Of a DNA stretch of 64,000 nt, positions 26,031 through 35,181 are shown in pieces. Within the stretch, counting starts at the first letter, position 1; the number at the start of each line of letters is the position of its first letter. Under the pieces are notes generated by a model. The model saw nothing but the letters and a program-made list of their open reading frames with translations. It did no database searches and had not been told where the DNA came from. This stretch comes from Undibacterium sp. CCC3.4 (lineage in GTDB: Bacteria > Pseudomonadota > Gammaproteobacteria > Burkholderiales > Burkholderiaceae_D): the NCBI RefSeq assembly GCF_034347425.1, contig NZ_CP133779.1, positions 2,728,001-2,792,000 of the forward strand, in the 5' to 3' direction. Made by a program: the position numbers and the translations under genes.

Positions 26031-26219
26031 ATGAATCAAAAAATACCACGCCGTAGTTTGTTGGGCGGCTTAGGTTTAGCCGCGGCCGGCTTATTGGCGC
26101 TCAAAACGCTGCCGACGCAACATGTAGAAGTCACAGCGGCGACGCCGGCCGAGCCGGCCGGAACGGGCTATCGCCTGACTGAGCACATCAAAAAATACTA
26201 TCGCAGCACCACCCTCTGA
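26031..26219 (+). CDS. Small twin-arginine protein of formate dehydrogenase loci
   Basis: A 62-residue protein with a Tat-type start MNQKIPRRSLLGGLGLAAAG and a short tail ending EHIKKYYRSTTL. It matches the small 'formate dehydrogenase region Tat target' proteins found just before the alpha subunit gene in proteobacteria. ATG 26031 has GGAGTTGCAT directly before it. It is the first gene after the regulatory gap, 17 bp before the alpha subunit. It may sit in the membrane as a small extra subunit, but its job is unknown. Confidence 0.85.
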   Translation: MNQKIPRRSLLGGLGLAAAGLLALKTLPTQHVEVTAATPAEPAGTGYRLTEHIKKYYRSTTL

Positions 26220-26236
26220 ACTGTCCGGAGACACGC

Positions 26237-29197
26237 ATGTTATTAACTCGTAAGGGCGATGCCACCACGCGCTCGCAGTCACGTTTTTCCTCCGGCTTGG
26301 CCGATACCTTGTCGCGCGCTTTGCCCACCATGGACCGACGCGGTTTTCTGAAACGTTCGGGGATCGGTGTCGGTGCCGGCATCGCTCTTTCAGAGCTGGG
26401 TTTGATCAAGAAGGCCAAGGCCGCCATCGGCGTGCCGACTGAACACAGCAATGTTGTGGTGCGCCGTACTGTGTGCACGCATTGCTCGGTCGGTTGTGCC
26501 GTTGATGCGGTGGTGGAGAATGGCATCTGGGTGCGGCAAAATCCGGTGTTCGATTCGCCCATCAATCTTGGTGCCCATTGTGCTAAAGGTGCGGCTTTGC
26601 GCGAGCATGGTCATGGCGAGCACCGTCTTAAATATCCGATGAAGCTGGTTGGCGGCAAATATGTGCGCATCAGTTGGGAGTTGGCGCTCAGTGAAATCGC
26701 GACCAAATTATTGGAGATTAAAAAGACTTCCGGGCCGGATTCGACTTTCTTCGTCGGCTCGTCTAAACACAATAATGAACAGGCGATGTTGTTGCGGAAG
26801 TTTGTTTCATTTTACGGCACGAATAATACCGATCATCAGGCACGGATTTGTCACTCCACTACGGTGGCTGGGGTAGCGAATACCTGGGGCTATGGTGCCA
26901 TGACCAACAGCTTCAATGATATGCAGAATTCCAAGGCGGCGCTGTATATCGGTTCGAATGCGGCCGAAGCGCATCCGGTTTCGATGCTGCATTTGCTGCA
27001 TGCGAAAGAGGGCGGTTGCAAGGTCATCGTGGTCGATCCACGTTACACCCGCACGGCGGCCAAATCGAATCAATATATCCGTATCCGTTCCGGTTCTGAT
27101 ATTCCGTTCTTGTACGGGATGATGCATCATATTTTCAATAATGGTTGGGAAGATAAGAAGTACATCGAAGCGCGCGTGTATGGCATGGATAAGATACGCG
27201 AAGAGGCGATGAAGTGGACCCCGGAAAAGGTCGAAGAAGCCTGCGGCGTGCCGGAAGATCAAGTGTTTCTGGCCGCGCGTACTATGGCGGAAAACCGGCC
27301 TTCGACGGTGGTCTGGTGTATGGGCCAGACCCAGCACACGATCGGCAATGCCATTGTGCGCGCCTCGTGTTTGCTGCAACTGGTGTTGGGGAATATCGGT
27401 GTTTCCGGCGGCGGCACAAATATTTTCCGTGGTCATGACAATGTTCAGGGTGCTACTGACGTCGGGCCGAATCCTGATTCGCTGCCTGGGTATTTCGGTT
27501 TGGCCGCCGGCGCTTGGAAACATTGGTGCAAGGTTTGGGGCGTCGATTACGAATGGGTGAAGAAGCAATTTGCTTCGACCGAATTGATGGAAAAATCGGG
27601 TGCCACGGTGTCGCGCTGGATCGATGCGGTGTTGGAAGATCCGGAGCACCTCGATCAACCGAATAATGTCAAGGCCATGGTGTTCTGGGGGCATGCGCCG
27701 AATTCCCAGACGCGTGGTTTGGAAATGAAGAAGGCTTTCGATAAGCTCGATATGTTGGTGGTGATCGATCCGTATCCATCGGCGACGGCGGCGATGGCGG
27801 CGATGACCGTTGAGGCGCAACAGCTTAATCCGCAGCGTCAGGTGTATCTGTTACCAGCGGCGACCCAGTTTGAAACCTCGGGTTCGGTGACGGCATCGAA
27901 CCGCTCTATACAGTGGCGTGAGCAAGTCATCGAGCCTTTGTTTGAATCGCGTACCGATCACATGATTATGTATCAGTTAGCGGAGAAACTGGGTTTTGCC
28001 AAAGAACTGGTGGCTAAGCTGAAACTGGTCAAAGGCAAGGGCGGCATGCTCGAACCGGAACCGGAATCGATGCTGGAAGAAATCAACCGCGGCTGCTGGA
28101 CTATCGGTTACACCGGTCAGTCACCGCTGCGTTTGAAGGCACATATGCGCAATATGCATCTGTTCGACGTGAAAACGCTCAAGTGTAAAGGCGGTAAAGA
28201 TCCGGTCAGTGGCTACGATATGACCGGTGATTATTTCGGTTTGCCGTGGCCATGCTGGGGCACGCCTGAGCTCAAGCATCCGGGTTCGCCGAATTTGTAT
28301 GACACCTCTAAGCATGTGATGGATGGCGGCGGGAATTTCCGCGCTAACTTCGGTGTCGAACGCGAAGGCGTGAGTTTGTTGGCTGAAGATGGCTCGCATT
28401 CGCTCGGTTCTGACATCACTACCGGCTATCCGGAGTTTGATCATGTGCTGCTCAAGAAATTGGGTTGGTGGGATGATTTGACGGAAGCGGAAAAATTGGC
28501 GGCCGAAGGGAAAAATTGGAAGACCGATTTGTCGGGTGGGATACAACGGGTGGCCTTGAAAGTGCATGGCTGCTCACCGTTCGGGAATGCCAAGGCGCGC
28601 GCGATTGTATGGAATTTCCCTGATCCTGTGCCTTTGCACCGCGAACCTTTGTTCGGCACGCGGCCGGATTTGGTGGCCAAGTATCCGACCCATGATGATA
28701 AAAAAGCGTTCTGGCGCATGCCGACCTTGTACAAATCGGTACAGCAAAAGAATGTGGAAAATAAATTGTATGAGAAATTTCCTATCATTCTGACTTCCGG
28801 CCGTTTGGTTGAGTACGAAGGCGGCGGCGAGGAGACACGTTCGAATCCGTGGCTGGCCGAATTACAGCAAGAAAATTTCGTCGAACTCAATCCGCAGGCG
28901 GCTTCCGAGCGCGGTATTCGTGACGGTGAATTCGTCATCGTTTCCACCCCTACCGGTGCGCGCATTAAAGTGCGGGCCTTGGTGACGCCGCGGGTGGCGG
29001 CTGATACGGCCTTTATTCCATTTCATTTTTCCGGTTGGTGGCAGGGCAAGGACATGCAGGAGTTTTACCCTGCCGGTGCTATGCCTATCGTGCGTGGTGA
29101 GGCGGTCAATACCGCCACCACGTATGGCTATGACGCGGTGACGATGATGCAGGAAACCAAGACCACCATTTGTAACATCGAGCGCTTCGTCGCTTGA
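26237..29197 (+). CDS. Formate dehydrogenase, molybdopterin catalytic alpha subunit, Tat-exported
   Basis: A 986-residue catalytic subunit that oxidises formate to CO2. A Tat signal (MDRRGFLKRSGIGVGAG) begins at residue 32, after an unusually long 31-residue leader; the start at 26237 has GGAG close upstream, so I keep it. A 4Fe-4S cluster is bound by Cys80, 83, 87 and 115. The Mo ligand is Cys205 in QARICHSTTVAGVANTWG, so this is a cysteine, not a selenocysteine, enzyme. GAMTNSFNDMQNS and the cofactor-binding GGTNIFRGHDNVQGATDVG follow. The C-terminal part (residues ~855-975) is the usual molybdopterin dinucleotide-binding domain. It works with the beta and gamma genes right after it, likely on the periplasmic side. 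Confidence 0.95.
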   Translation: MLLTRKGDATTRSQSRFSSGLADTLSRALPTMDRRGFLKRSGIGVGAGIALSELGLIKKAKAAIGVPTEHSNVVVRRTVCTHCSVGCAVDAVVENGIWVRQNPVFDSPINLGAHCAKGAALREHGHGEHRLKYPMKLVGGKYVRISWELALSEIATKLLEIKKTSGPDSTFFVGSSKHNNEQAMLLRKFVSFYGTNNTDHQARICHSTTVAGVANTWGYGAMTNSFNDMQNSKAALYIGSNAAEAHPVSMLHLLHAKEGGCKVIVVDPRYTRTAAKSNQYIRIRSGSDIPFLYGMMHHIFNNGWEDKKYIEARVYGMDKIREEAMKWTPEKVEEACGVPEDQVFLAARTMAENRPSTVVWCMGQTQHTIGNAIVRASCLLQLVLGNIGVSGGGTNIFRGHDNVQGATDVGPNPDSLPGYFGLAAGAWKHWCKVWGVDYEWVKKQFASTELMEKSGATVSRWIDAVLEDPEHLDQPNNVKAMVFWGHAPNSQTRGLEMKKAFDKLDMLVVIDPYPSATAAMAAMTVEAQQLNPQRQVYLLPAATQFETSGSVTASNRSIQWREQVIEPLFESRTDHMIMYQLAEKLGFAKELVAKLKLVKGKGGMLEPEPESMLEEINRGCWTIGYTGQSPLRLKAHMRNMHLFDVKTLKCKGGKDPVSGYDMTGDYFGLPWPCWGTPELKHPGSPNLYDTSKHVMDGGGNFRANFGVEREGVSLLAEDGSHSLGSDITTGYPEFDHVLLKKLGWWDDLTEAEKLAAEGKNWKTDLSGGIQRVALKVHGCSPFGNAKARAIVWNFPDPVPLHREPLFGTRPDLVAKYPTHDDKKAFWRMPTLYKSVQQKNVENKLYEKFPIILTSGRLVEYEGGGEETRSNPWLAELQQENFVELNPQAASERGIRDGEFVIVSTPTGARIKVRALVTPRVAADTAFIPFHFSGWWQGKDMQEFYPAGAMPIVRGEAVNTATTYGYDAVTMMQETKTTICNIERFVA

Positions 29198-29213
29198 GCC
29201 GGAGGAAAAAAAC

Positions 29214-29837
29214 ATGGCTAGAATGAAATTTATCTGCGATGCAGAACGCTGTATTGAATGTAATAGCTGCGCTACCGCATGCAAGAATGAACACGAGGTG
29301 CCGTGGGGCGTGAATCGTCGGCGCGTGGTGACGGTGAACGATGGTGTGATCGGGCAGGAAAAATCGATCTCGGTCGCCTGCATGCATTGTTCCGATGCGC
29401 CGTGCATGGCGGTGTGTCCGGTCGATTGTTTTTATCGTACCGATGAAGGGGTGGTCTTGCATAACAAGGATATCTGCATCGGTTGCGGTTATTGTTCGTA
29501 TGCTTGCCCATTCGGTGCACCGCAATTTCCTTCCAACGGTACCTTCGGTTTGCGCGGGAAAATGGATAAGTGCACGTTCTGCGCCGGCGGCCCGGAAGAG
29601 GATGGCTCGGAAGCGGAATTTGAAAAATATGGCCGCAATCGCTTAGCCGAAGGAAAACTGCCGATGTGCGCGGAAATGTGTTCGACCAAGGCTTTGTTGG
29701 CCGGCGACGGCGATATGGTGTCCGATATTTTCCGCTCGCGCGTGGTGCGACGTGGTCAGGGTAGCGAAGTCTGGGGTTGGGGCACGGCCTACGGTAAGGC
29801 AGCGCATGCTGAAACCAAACCGGTGAGTGATAAATGA
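29214..29837 (+). CDS. Formate dehydrogenase iron-sulfur beta subunit
   Basis: A 207-residue electron-transfer subunit with four 4Fe-4S sites: CIECNSCATACKNEH near residue 13, CMHCSDAPCMAVCP near 60, CIGCGYCSYACPFGAP near 88, and CTFC near 119 paired with CAEMC near 147. It carries electrons from the catalytic subunit to the cytochrome b subunit. It has no signal peptide and is expected to be exported together with the alpha subunit. It is shorter than E. coli FdnH and lacks the C-terminal membrane anchor, like the FDH3-type beta subunits. GGAGG precedes the ATG; the end overlaps the next small gene by 4 bp. Confidence 0.93.
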   Translation: MARMKFICDAERCIECNSCATACKNEHEVPWGVNRRRVVTVNDGVIGQEKSISVACMHCSDAPCMAVCPVDCFYRTDEGVVLHNKDICIGCGYCSYACPFGAPQFPSNGTFGLRGKMDKCTFCAGGPEEDGSEAEFEKYGRNRLAEGKLPMCAEMCSTKALLAGDGDMVSDIFRSRVVRRGQGSEVWGWGTAYGKAAHAETKPVSDK

Positions 29838-30079
29838 TGCGCAACTTATCTAAACGATGCTTGCCAGTGACATTGCTTGCTGCTGTGCTGGCGCTGGGCG
29901 CTTGCGGCGAGCGTGATCAAGCGACGACCACACACCGTGGTCTCGTCGATGAAAAAGCTTGGCAAGGGGCGCACAATGCGTATGTCGCACCGGGTTGGAC
30001 ACCGGGCGATAAAACCAGTTGGGAGCATCATTTGCGCGCGCGCGGACAGGCGCAAAATGAGTCGCTCAAAACGAATTGA
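29834..30079 (+). CDS. Small lipoprotein within the formate dehydrogenase operon
   Basis: An 81-residue protein with a signal peptide and lipobox LALGAC (Cys24), so it should be lipid-anchored. The mature part is short and polar, with AYVAPGWTPGDKTSWEHHLR, a stretch that recurs in small proteins between beta and gamma genes of such loci. It overlaps the beta subunit gene by 4 bp and ends 12 bp before the gamma subunit. It may stabilise the membrane complex; no activity can be stated. Confidence 0.78.
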   Translation: MMRNLSKRCLPVTLLAAVLALGACGERDQATTTHRGLVDEKAWQGAHNAYVAPGWTPGDKTSWEHHLRARGQAQNESLKTN

Positions 30080-30091
30080 TCGGGGGCTGAG

Positions 30092-31219
30092 ATGAAGCGC
30101 TATGTGTTTGCTGTGAGCTTATTGCTCGCCATTGGCGGGGCTTTGGCACAGGCCGTGACGCCGGTGCAGCCGCCGTCGTCTGCGGCTGCGCCAGGTTTGC
30201 CAGCGGTGGAGTCGTCGGATATTTTGCAACAGAACCAGGCGCAACGCAGTCGCGATCAGCCCGGTAATCTGGCACCGACGTATCGCCTCGTTACCGAAGG
30301 GGTGAAGAATTACGCCAGTCTGCCGGCACCGGAAGCCGGGGTGTTGATACAGGGGCGTACCCAGTTTCCTGGTCAGGCGCGGGCGGTGACTGCCGGTGAA
30401 GCATGGCGGGCTTATCGAAATGGTCCATTGACGCTGCTCGGTGGCGGTGTGATTTTGCTGGCCTTGGTGGCGGTGGCGGCGATGTATTTTTTCATCGGTC
30501 AAATTAAATTGCATGCGCCGCGCAGCGGCCGTCTGATTGAACGGTTTACACCGACTGAACGGACGCTGCATTGGAGTATGGCTTTGTCCTTCGTTACCTT
30601 GGCTTGCTCGGGCATGATTATTTTATTCGGCAAGCATATTTTATTGCCGGTTTTCGGCTTGACCTTATTCGGTTGGTTAGCCTTTTTGTGTAAGAACGTG
30701 CACAACTTCGTCGGCCCCATATTTACTGTTTCCATCATTTTGTTTTTCGTGCAGTTTGTCCGCGATAATTTGCCACGCGCTTCCGATCTGCAGTGGCTAC
30801 GTAAGTTCGGCGGTCTGCTCAGTGGTGAGCATGTCAGTTCGCATCGTTTTAATGCCGGTGAAAAAGTGGTGTTCTGGGGCGGTGTGGTCGGGCTCGGCCT
30901 CATTGTCAGCGCTTCCGGCTTCGTGCTCGATAAACTCATTCCCGGGATGGTGTATTTGCGTGCCGATATGCAGATCGCCAGCATTGTGCATGTGGTGGCA
31001 GCCTTGTTGGCGGCCGCCATGGTGATCGGTCATATTTATCTCGGTACCCTGGGCATGGAAGGGGCGCTCGATGCGATGCGTAGCGGTTATGTCGATGAGG
31101 TCTGGGCCAAGGAACATCATGATCTTTGGTATGACGATATTGAGCAGGGAAAAATCGCGCGGGTGCGCAGCCAGCCGCCAACTGTCGCGGCCACCTCTGC
31201 TCAGACTATCAATGTGTAA
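30092..31219 (+). CDS. Formate dehydrogenase cytochrome b gamma subunit
   Basis: A 375-residue membrane subunit that passes electrons from the iron-sulfur subunit to quinone. It has a cleavable signal peptide (ending ALAQA), a periplasmic stretch of about 90 residues, then five hydrophobic helices. Heme-type histidines are seen in TERTLHWSMALSFVTLACSG (near residue 153), CKNVHNFVGPIF (near 205) and ASIVHVVAALLAAAMVIGH (near 298-316). The C-terminal AKEHHDLWYDDIEQGK is typical of FdoI/FdnI-like proteins. It completes the alpha-beta-gamma enzyme. Confidence 0.93.
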   Translation: MKRYVFAVSLLLAIGGALAQAVTPVQPPSSAAAPGLPAVESSDILQQNQAQRSRDQPGNLAPTYRLVTEGVKNYASLPAPEAGVLIQGRTQFPGQARAVTAGEAWRAYRNGPLTLLGGGVILLALVAVAAMYFFIGQIKLHAPRSGRLIERFTPTERTLHWSMALSFVTLACSGMIILFGKHILLPVFGLTLFGWLAFLCKNVHNFVGPIFTVSIILFFVQFVRDNLPRASDLQWLRKFGGLLSGEHVSSHRFNAGEKVVFWGGVVGLGLIVSASGFVLDKLIPGMVYLRADMQIASIVHVVAALLAAAMVIGHIYLGTLGMEGALDAMRSGYVDEVWAKEHHDLWYDDIEQGKIARVRSQPPTVAATSAQTINV

Positions 31220-31234
31220 ACTTACTGGCACGCT

Positions 31235-31543
31235 ATGATGAAAAAATCTTTGTTCTCTTGCTCGGCCGGTTTGCTGTCGGCCCTGTGGTGTTCTGTCAGT
31301 CTCGCGGCATTGCCGGCCCCGACGGTCGAAGCCAAAGCCAAGTCCGATGCTGCCAAGGCGAAAACCGCTTGGAGCGACAAGCTTGCGGCCTATCAGTTGT
31401 GCCAGGCGCAAAATAAAGTGGCGGCCGCTTATCTCAAGGGCCGCGAGACCAAGGCGCTGCCGCTTATGCCTCCCTGTGCCGACCCTGGGCCGTATCAGGC
31501 ACCGGTGAGTACGCCGCCGCCGGTCGTGGCAGCTAAGCCCTGA
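31235..31543 (+). CDS. Small exported protein between gamma subunit and fdhD
   Basis: A 102-residue protein with a signal peptide (LLSALWCSVSLAA). The mature part is Ala/Lys-rich and helical (AKSDAAKAKTAWSDKLAAYQ), holds two Cys (LCQAQ and PPCAD), and ends in a Pro/Val-rich tail. It resembles small exported proteins seen in formate dehydrogenase operons but has no known function. It is 15 bp after the gamma gene and 1 bp before fdhD, so it is part of the operon. Confidence 0.72.
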   Translation: MMKKSLFSCSAGLLSALWCSVSLAALPAPTVEAKAKSDAAKAKTAWSDKLAAYQLCQAQNKVAAAYLKGRETKALPLMPPCADPGPYQAPVSTPPPVVAAKP

Positions 31544-31544
31544 G

Positions 31545-32426
31545 ATGTCGGGTATGTGCGCCGATTCCCAGCGGCCTGTGTTGAGTGCCGCCACCGTGCC
31601 CTTGACGCGTGAAATCAGTGTGACCGATGAACGCGGGCGCTGCAGCTTGATTTCGATTCCAGCCGAACGCCCGTTGACGGTGTATGTCGATAAACGCGAA
31701 CTGGTGACGCTGATGACTATGGGCGGTAATCCCGAGGCGCTGGTGCTTGGTTACTTACGCAATCAACGCTTGGTGCGCTGCTTAGCTGATATCGCTGCGG
31801 TGCAGGTGGATTGGGAAGTCGGTGCGGCAGCGGTGCAAACGCGCGGCGGCATCGAAGAAATCGAACAGCGTACTGCGCAGCGTATCGTCACTACCGGCTG
31901 TGGTCAGGGTACGGTGTTCGGTGGTTTGATGGATGAAGTCGATCAGATCGTCTTGCCGCCGACGGCGCGCTTGGCTCAGTCTGCGCTGTATCGCATCATC
32001 GACAGTATTCGCAGCCAGCAATCGATTTATAAAAAAGCCGGTTCGGTCCATGGTTGCGCCTTGTTTTCCAATCAGGGCGAGTTGTTGTATTTCGTTGAAG
32101 ATGTCGGCCGTCATAACGCGGTCGATGCGATTGCCGGAAAAATGTGGCTCGATGGGATAAACGGTGCCGATAAGGTGTTTTACAGCACCGGTCGCTTGAC
32201 TTCGGAGATGGTGATCAAGGGTGCGCAGATGGGTATTCCTATTTTGTTATCGCGTTCCGGCAGTACCGAGATGGGCCATCAGGTGGCCGATGCGATAGGC
32301 ATGAGTTTGTTTTCGCGTTGCAGCGGCCGGCATTTTCTTTTGCTCACGCATCCGCATCGCCTCGAGTTTGAGCCGGCTTTGTTTGCGCAAGACGAGCATG
32401 GCAGCCTGGAACGCACCCCTGGGTAG
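31545..32426 (+). CDS. fdhD: FdhD sulfurtransferase for formate dehydrogenase
   Basis: A 293-residue accessory protein needed for sulfuration of the molybdenum cofactor of formate dehydrogenase. Core blocks: ERPLTVYVDKRELVTLMTMG near residue 41, VTTGCGQGTVFGG near 108-120, GSVHGCALFS near 167 and VEDVGRHNAVDAIAGKMWLD near 185. E. coli FdhD has a CxxC pair in the second block; here only the first cysteine is kept (CGQG), so sulfur transfer would rest on one cysteine. It follows the structural genes directly and is the last gene of the operon; gltX begins 86 bp later. Confidence 0.93.
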   Translation: MSGMCADSQRPVLSAATVPLTREISVTDERGRCSLISIPAERPLTVYVDKRELVTLMTMGGNPEALVLGYLRNQRLVRCLADIAAVQVDWEVGAAAVQTRGGIEEIEQRTAQRIVTTGCGQGTVFGGLMDEVDQIVLPPTARLAQSALYRIIDSIRSQQSIYKKAGSVHGCALFSNQGELLYFVEDVGRHNAVDAIAGKMWLDGINGADKVFYSTGRLTSEMVIKGAQMGIPILLSRSGSTEMGHQVADAIGMSLFSRCSGRHFLLLTHPHRLEFEPALFAQDEHGSLERTPG

Positions 32427-32512
32427 CTATTGGCGGTAAAATACCGGTTTTAACCTTACCCGCATGCTGGTGTCGTGTTTGATTCTGCGCGACACGCGGT
32501 GCACTCCATCCC

Positions 32513-33904
32513 ATGACAGTTCGTACTCGTTTTGCTCCTAGCCCTACCGGCTATCTCCACGTTGGCGGCGCCCGCACCGCTTTGTTCAGTTGGGCCTTTG
32601 CCCGCCACTTTGGCGGCACCTTCGTGTTGCGTATCGAAGATACCGATTTGGAACGTTCTACTCCGGCGGCAGTGCAGGCTATTCTCGATGGCATGCAATG
32701 GCTGGGTCTGGGCCATGATGAAGGCCCGTTCTATCAAATGCAACGCATGGAGCGTTACAGTGCCGTGCTGGCCGATATGCTGGCGCAAGGTACGGCTTAC
32801 CATTGCTATTGTTCGAACGAGGAAGTTGAAGCCATGCGCGAACGGCAGCGTGCGGCTGGCGACAAGCCACGCTACGATGGCACTTGGCGTCCGGAAGCTG
32901 GCAAAACTTTGCCGCCGCTACCGGCCGATCGCAAGCCGGTCATTCGTTTTAAAAATCCGCTCGATGGCGTGGTCAGTTGGCTCGATTTGGTCAAGGGTGA
33001 AATCAGTATTGCCAATCGCGAACTCGATGATTTGGTGATCGCGCGCCCGGATGGCACGCCGACCTATAATTTTTGCGTCGCCGTTGATGACAACGATATG
33101 CAAATCACGCATGTGATACGCGGCGATGACCATGTCAATAATACGCCACGCCAGATTAATATCCTTACTGCGCTCGGCGCCAGTTTGCCGCATTACGCGC
33201 ATGTACCGATGATACTCGGTGCCGATGGTCAGAAATTGTCGAAACGTCGCGATGCCGTCAGTGTGATGGATTACCTCGATAAAGGTTATCTGCCTGAAGC
33301 GATGCTCAATTATTTGGCGCGACTCGGTTGGAGCCATGGCGATGAAGAGATTTTTTCCATGGAACAGATGTGCAGTTGGTTTGACTTGACGCATTTGTCC
33401 GGTTCACCGGCGCAATTCAATCCGGAAAAACTTGGCTGGATCAATAATCATTACATCAAGGCAGCCGACAATGCGCGCTTGGCCGAATTGGTGCGTGCAT
33501 CGATGTTGGCCGATGGTGCGGAGTTTGATGGCGCGCCCGATTTGGCGGCAGTGATCGCTTTGTTGAAAGAGCGCGCCAATACCACACTCGAGCTGGGGCA
33601 CGCCGCAATGCTGTTTTACCGCACGCCTGCACCTGATCCAGTGTTGCTCGCACAGCAGCTGACGGCGGCCGTACAACCGGCCTTGGCGCAGTTTGCCGCG
33701 CAGTGTGAAACAGTGGAATGGACCAAGGCCGCAATATCGGCCGTACTCAAGCAAGTGTTAGCCGAACATGGCTTGAAAATGCCGCAATTGGCCATGCCTT
33801 TGCGCTTGTTGTTGACAGGTCAATTGCAAACGCCATCGATCGATGCCGTGATCGAATTGTTTGGTCGTGAGCGGGTATTGCAGCGTTTGCGCGTAACAGT
33901 CTGA
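32513..33904 (+). CDS. gltX: Glutamyl-tRNA synthetase
   Basis: A 463-residue class I aminoacyl-tRNA synthetase that charges tRNA-Glu. The HIGH-type motif is [19 protein letters not shown] near residues 8-26, and the KMSKS-type motif is [10 protein letters not shown] near 241. [10 protein letters not shown] lies in between, and the C-terminal helical anticodon-binding domain is complete. Interestingly its substrate genes, two tRNA-Glu(TTC), lie 180 bp downstream. Usual length for the family (about 460-470). Confidence 0.97.
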   Translation: MTVRTRFAPSPTGYLHVGGARTALFSWAFARHFGGTFVLRIEDTDLERSTPAAVQAILDGMQWLGLGHDEGPFYQMQRMERYSAVLADMLAQGTAYHCYCSNEEVEAMRERQRAAGDKPRYDGTWRPEAGKTLPPLPADRKPVIRFKNPLDGVVSWLDLVKGEISIANRELDDLVIARPDGTPTYNFCVAVDDNDMQITHVIRGDDHVNNTPRQINILTALGASLPHYAHVPMILGADGQKLSKRRDAVSVMDYLDKGYLPEAMLNYLARLGWSHGDEEIFSMEQMCSWFDLTHLSGSPAQFNPEKLGWINNHYIKAADNARLAELVRASMLADGAEFDGAPDLAAVIALLKERANTTLELGHAAMLFYRTPAPDPVLLAQQLTAAVQPALAQFAAQCETVEWTKAAISAVLKQVLAEHGLKMPQLAMPLRLLLTGQLQTPSIDAVIELFGRERVLQRLRVTV

Positions 33905-33922
33905 TTAGTGTTGATGGGGGGC

Positions 33923-33951
33923 TTTACAAGTAGCCTATCATCCCCTATAAT
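33923..33951 (+). promoter_or_regulatory. Promoter of the tRNA-Ala/tRNA-Glu cluster
   Basis: -35 TTTACA (33923-33928) and -10 TATAAT (33946-33951) with a 17-bp spacer, 21 bp before tRNA-Ala. Confidence 0.75.
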
Positions 33952-33972
33952 CTTGTTTCTGTTCTGCGCTGT

Positions 33973-34048
<76 letters not shown>

Positions 34049-34086
34049 AGTTTTCTAATGCGCGCAGAATAGAATCGTAGTTTGTT

Positions 34087-34162
34087 GTCCCCATCGTCTA
34101 GAGGCCTAGGACATCACCCTTTCACGGTGAGTACAGGGGTTCGAATCCCCTTGGGGACGCCA
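34087..34162 (+). tRNA. tRNA-Glu(TTC), copy 1
   Basis: A 76-base cloverleaf starting GTCCCCATCGTCTAGAGG. The anticodon stem TCACC/GGTGA around CTTTCAC gives TTC (glutamate). The T arm is AGGGGTTCGAATCCCCT, with CCA encoded. It is an exact match to the copy at 34252. Confidence 0.96.
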
Positions 34163-34251
34163 ATAAATTTTTATTGTGGACAACAAACTAGATATTCCGA
34201 TCCCAGCATCTGTGTATCAAGCAGTACAGGTCAGTATCAAGGACAGAATAT

Positions 34252-34327
34252 GTCCCCATCGTCTAGAGGCCTAGGACATCACCCTTTCACGGTGAGTACA
34301 GGGGTTCGAATCCCCTTGGGGACGCCA
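34252..34327 (+). tRNA. tRNA-Glu(TTC), copy 2
   Basis: Same 76-base sequence as copy 1. Its last ~21 bases (CGAATCCCCTTGGGGACGCCA) are the start of the 156-bp tandem repeat that follows. Confidence 0.96.
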
Positions 34328-34686
34328 GTAGTAAGAAAAACAGCCTGCGTAAGCAGGCTGTTTTTTTTCCGTGTAAGAGAAGAGCCGATAGTTCGGCTCT
34401 TCGGAGCAGGGGATTCGAAGGGGCTCGCTTACCAGCGAGCCCGCGGCCTGCGCTTGTGTAGGCGAATCCCCTTGGGGACGCCAGTAGTAAGAAAAACAGC
34501 CTGCGTAAGCAGGCTGTTTTTTTTCCGTGTAAGAGAAGAGCCGATAGTTCGGCTCTTCGGAGCAGGGGATTCGAAGGGGCTCGCTTACCAGCGAGCCCGC
34601 GGCCTGCGCTTGTGTAGGCGAATCCCCTTGGGGACGCCAGTAGTAAGAAAAACAGCCTGCGTAAGCAGGCTGTTTTTTTTCCGTGT
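34311..34686. repeat. 156-bp tandem repeat seeded by the 3' end of tRNA-Glu, with terminators
   Basis: The segment starting at TCCCCTTGGGGACGCC recurs at 34311, 34467 and 34623: two full 156-bp units and a 64-bp third part. Each begins with the tRNA-Glu 3' end including CCA, then GTAGTAAG, then the terminator stem ACAGCCTGC/GCAGGCTGT with eight T, then GAAGAGCCGA/TCGGCTCTTC, and an inverted echo of the tRNA T arm (AGGGGATTCGAAGGGG). Frames crossing it on either strand repeat with the unit and are not genes. Confidence 0.92.
34336..34368 (+). terminator. Rho-independent terminator of the tRNA cluster (repeated at 34492 and 34648)
   Basis: AAAAACAGCCTGCGTAAGCA begins a stem with GCAGGCTGT followed by eight T. 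The same terminator is present three times because it lies in the 156-bp repeat. Confidence 0.9.
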
Positions 34687-34720
34687 CGGCGTTTACTTGG
34701 TCGATCACTTTACTCTTCGC

Positions 34721-34905
34721 CTCGTCATTCCCGCGTGCTTTTGGCGGGAACCCAGTGACGTTCGTGGTTAACTGAAAATGCCAGAAATTGTGGCATTTTC
34801 AGTGTAAAAAACGACACTAGGTTCCCGCCAAAAGCACGCGGGAATGACGAGGTATGCGGTGTTTCAGGTGTAAAAAAGCGTCCATCAGGCTTTTGCGACA
34901 GCCTC
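34721..34905. mobile_element. Copy C of the inverted-repeat element, lacking its left end
   Basis: It matches the family from CTCGTCATTCCCGCGTGCTT through the central GAAAATGCCA/TGGCATTTTC and the right end TTTTGCGACAGCCTC, but the left ~45 bp with the terminal repeat is absent and replaced by sequence following the tRNA-Glu repeat. The right flank is TTCA, then GGGCGGGGAGGATGTCAA, which is also the right flank of copy D. Confidence 0.82.
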
Positions 34906-35181
34906 TTCAGGGCGGGGAGGATGTCAAGTACTTTACCCGTTTTGTAAGTAAAAAATGACGTCCGCCTTCGGGTACAGTTTGTATGTATCTGTACGGTTTT
35001 TTGAGGATCTGACAGGGGATTTTCGTTCTGGCGCTATCTGCTGAAAAAATGACACGCGTTTAAGCCTAGGGAAGTAGGTTTATTATAATTTTTCGCTTGA
35101 TTTGTCGTATAATCCTATTTCGATAGGTTTTTAATATAAAATCCTTTAATTTGCGAGTAAAAGACTACTCAATTAGGTTTT
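34906..35181. other. hipB upstream region
   Basis: About 275 bp of more AT-rich DNA. The first 22 bases copy the flank of element D (see findings). The last 80 bases hold the hipB promoter and operator. Nothing else recognisable. Confidence 0.5.
35108..35127 (+). promoter_or_regulatory. hipB promoter -10 and operator-like palindrome
   Basis: TATAAT at 35108-35113 is followed directly by CCTAT-ttcg-ATAGG (35114-35127), a perfect short palindrome and a likely site for the HipB-type repressor. The -35 is weak. Confidence 0.55.

Noticed and set aside
25855..26049. Minus-strand frame reading KKGGRLAAAEIKHRR
   Set aside because: It lies over the stem-loops before the formate dehydrogenase genes; the coding look comes from the palindromes.
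34082..34771. Long open frames on both strands across the tRNA-Glu genes and the 156-bp repeat
   Set aside because: They read through two tRNA genes and terminators and repeat exactly with the DNA unit; no start signal or family-like content.
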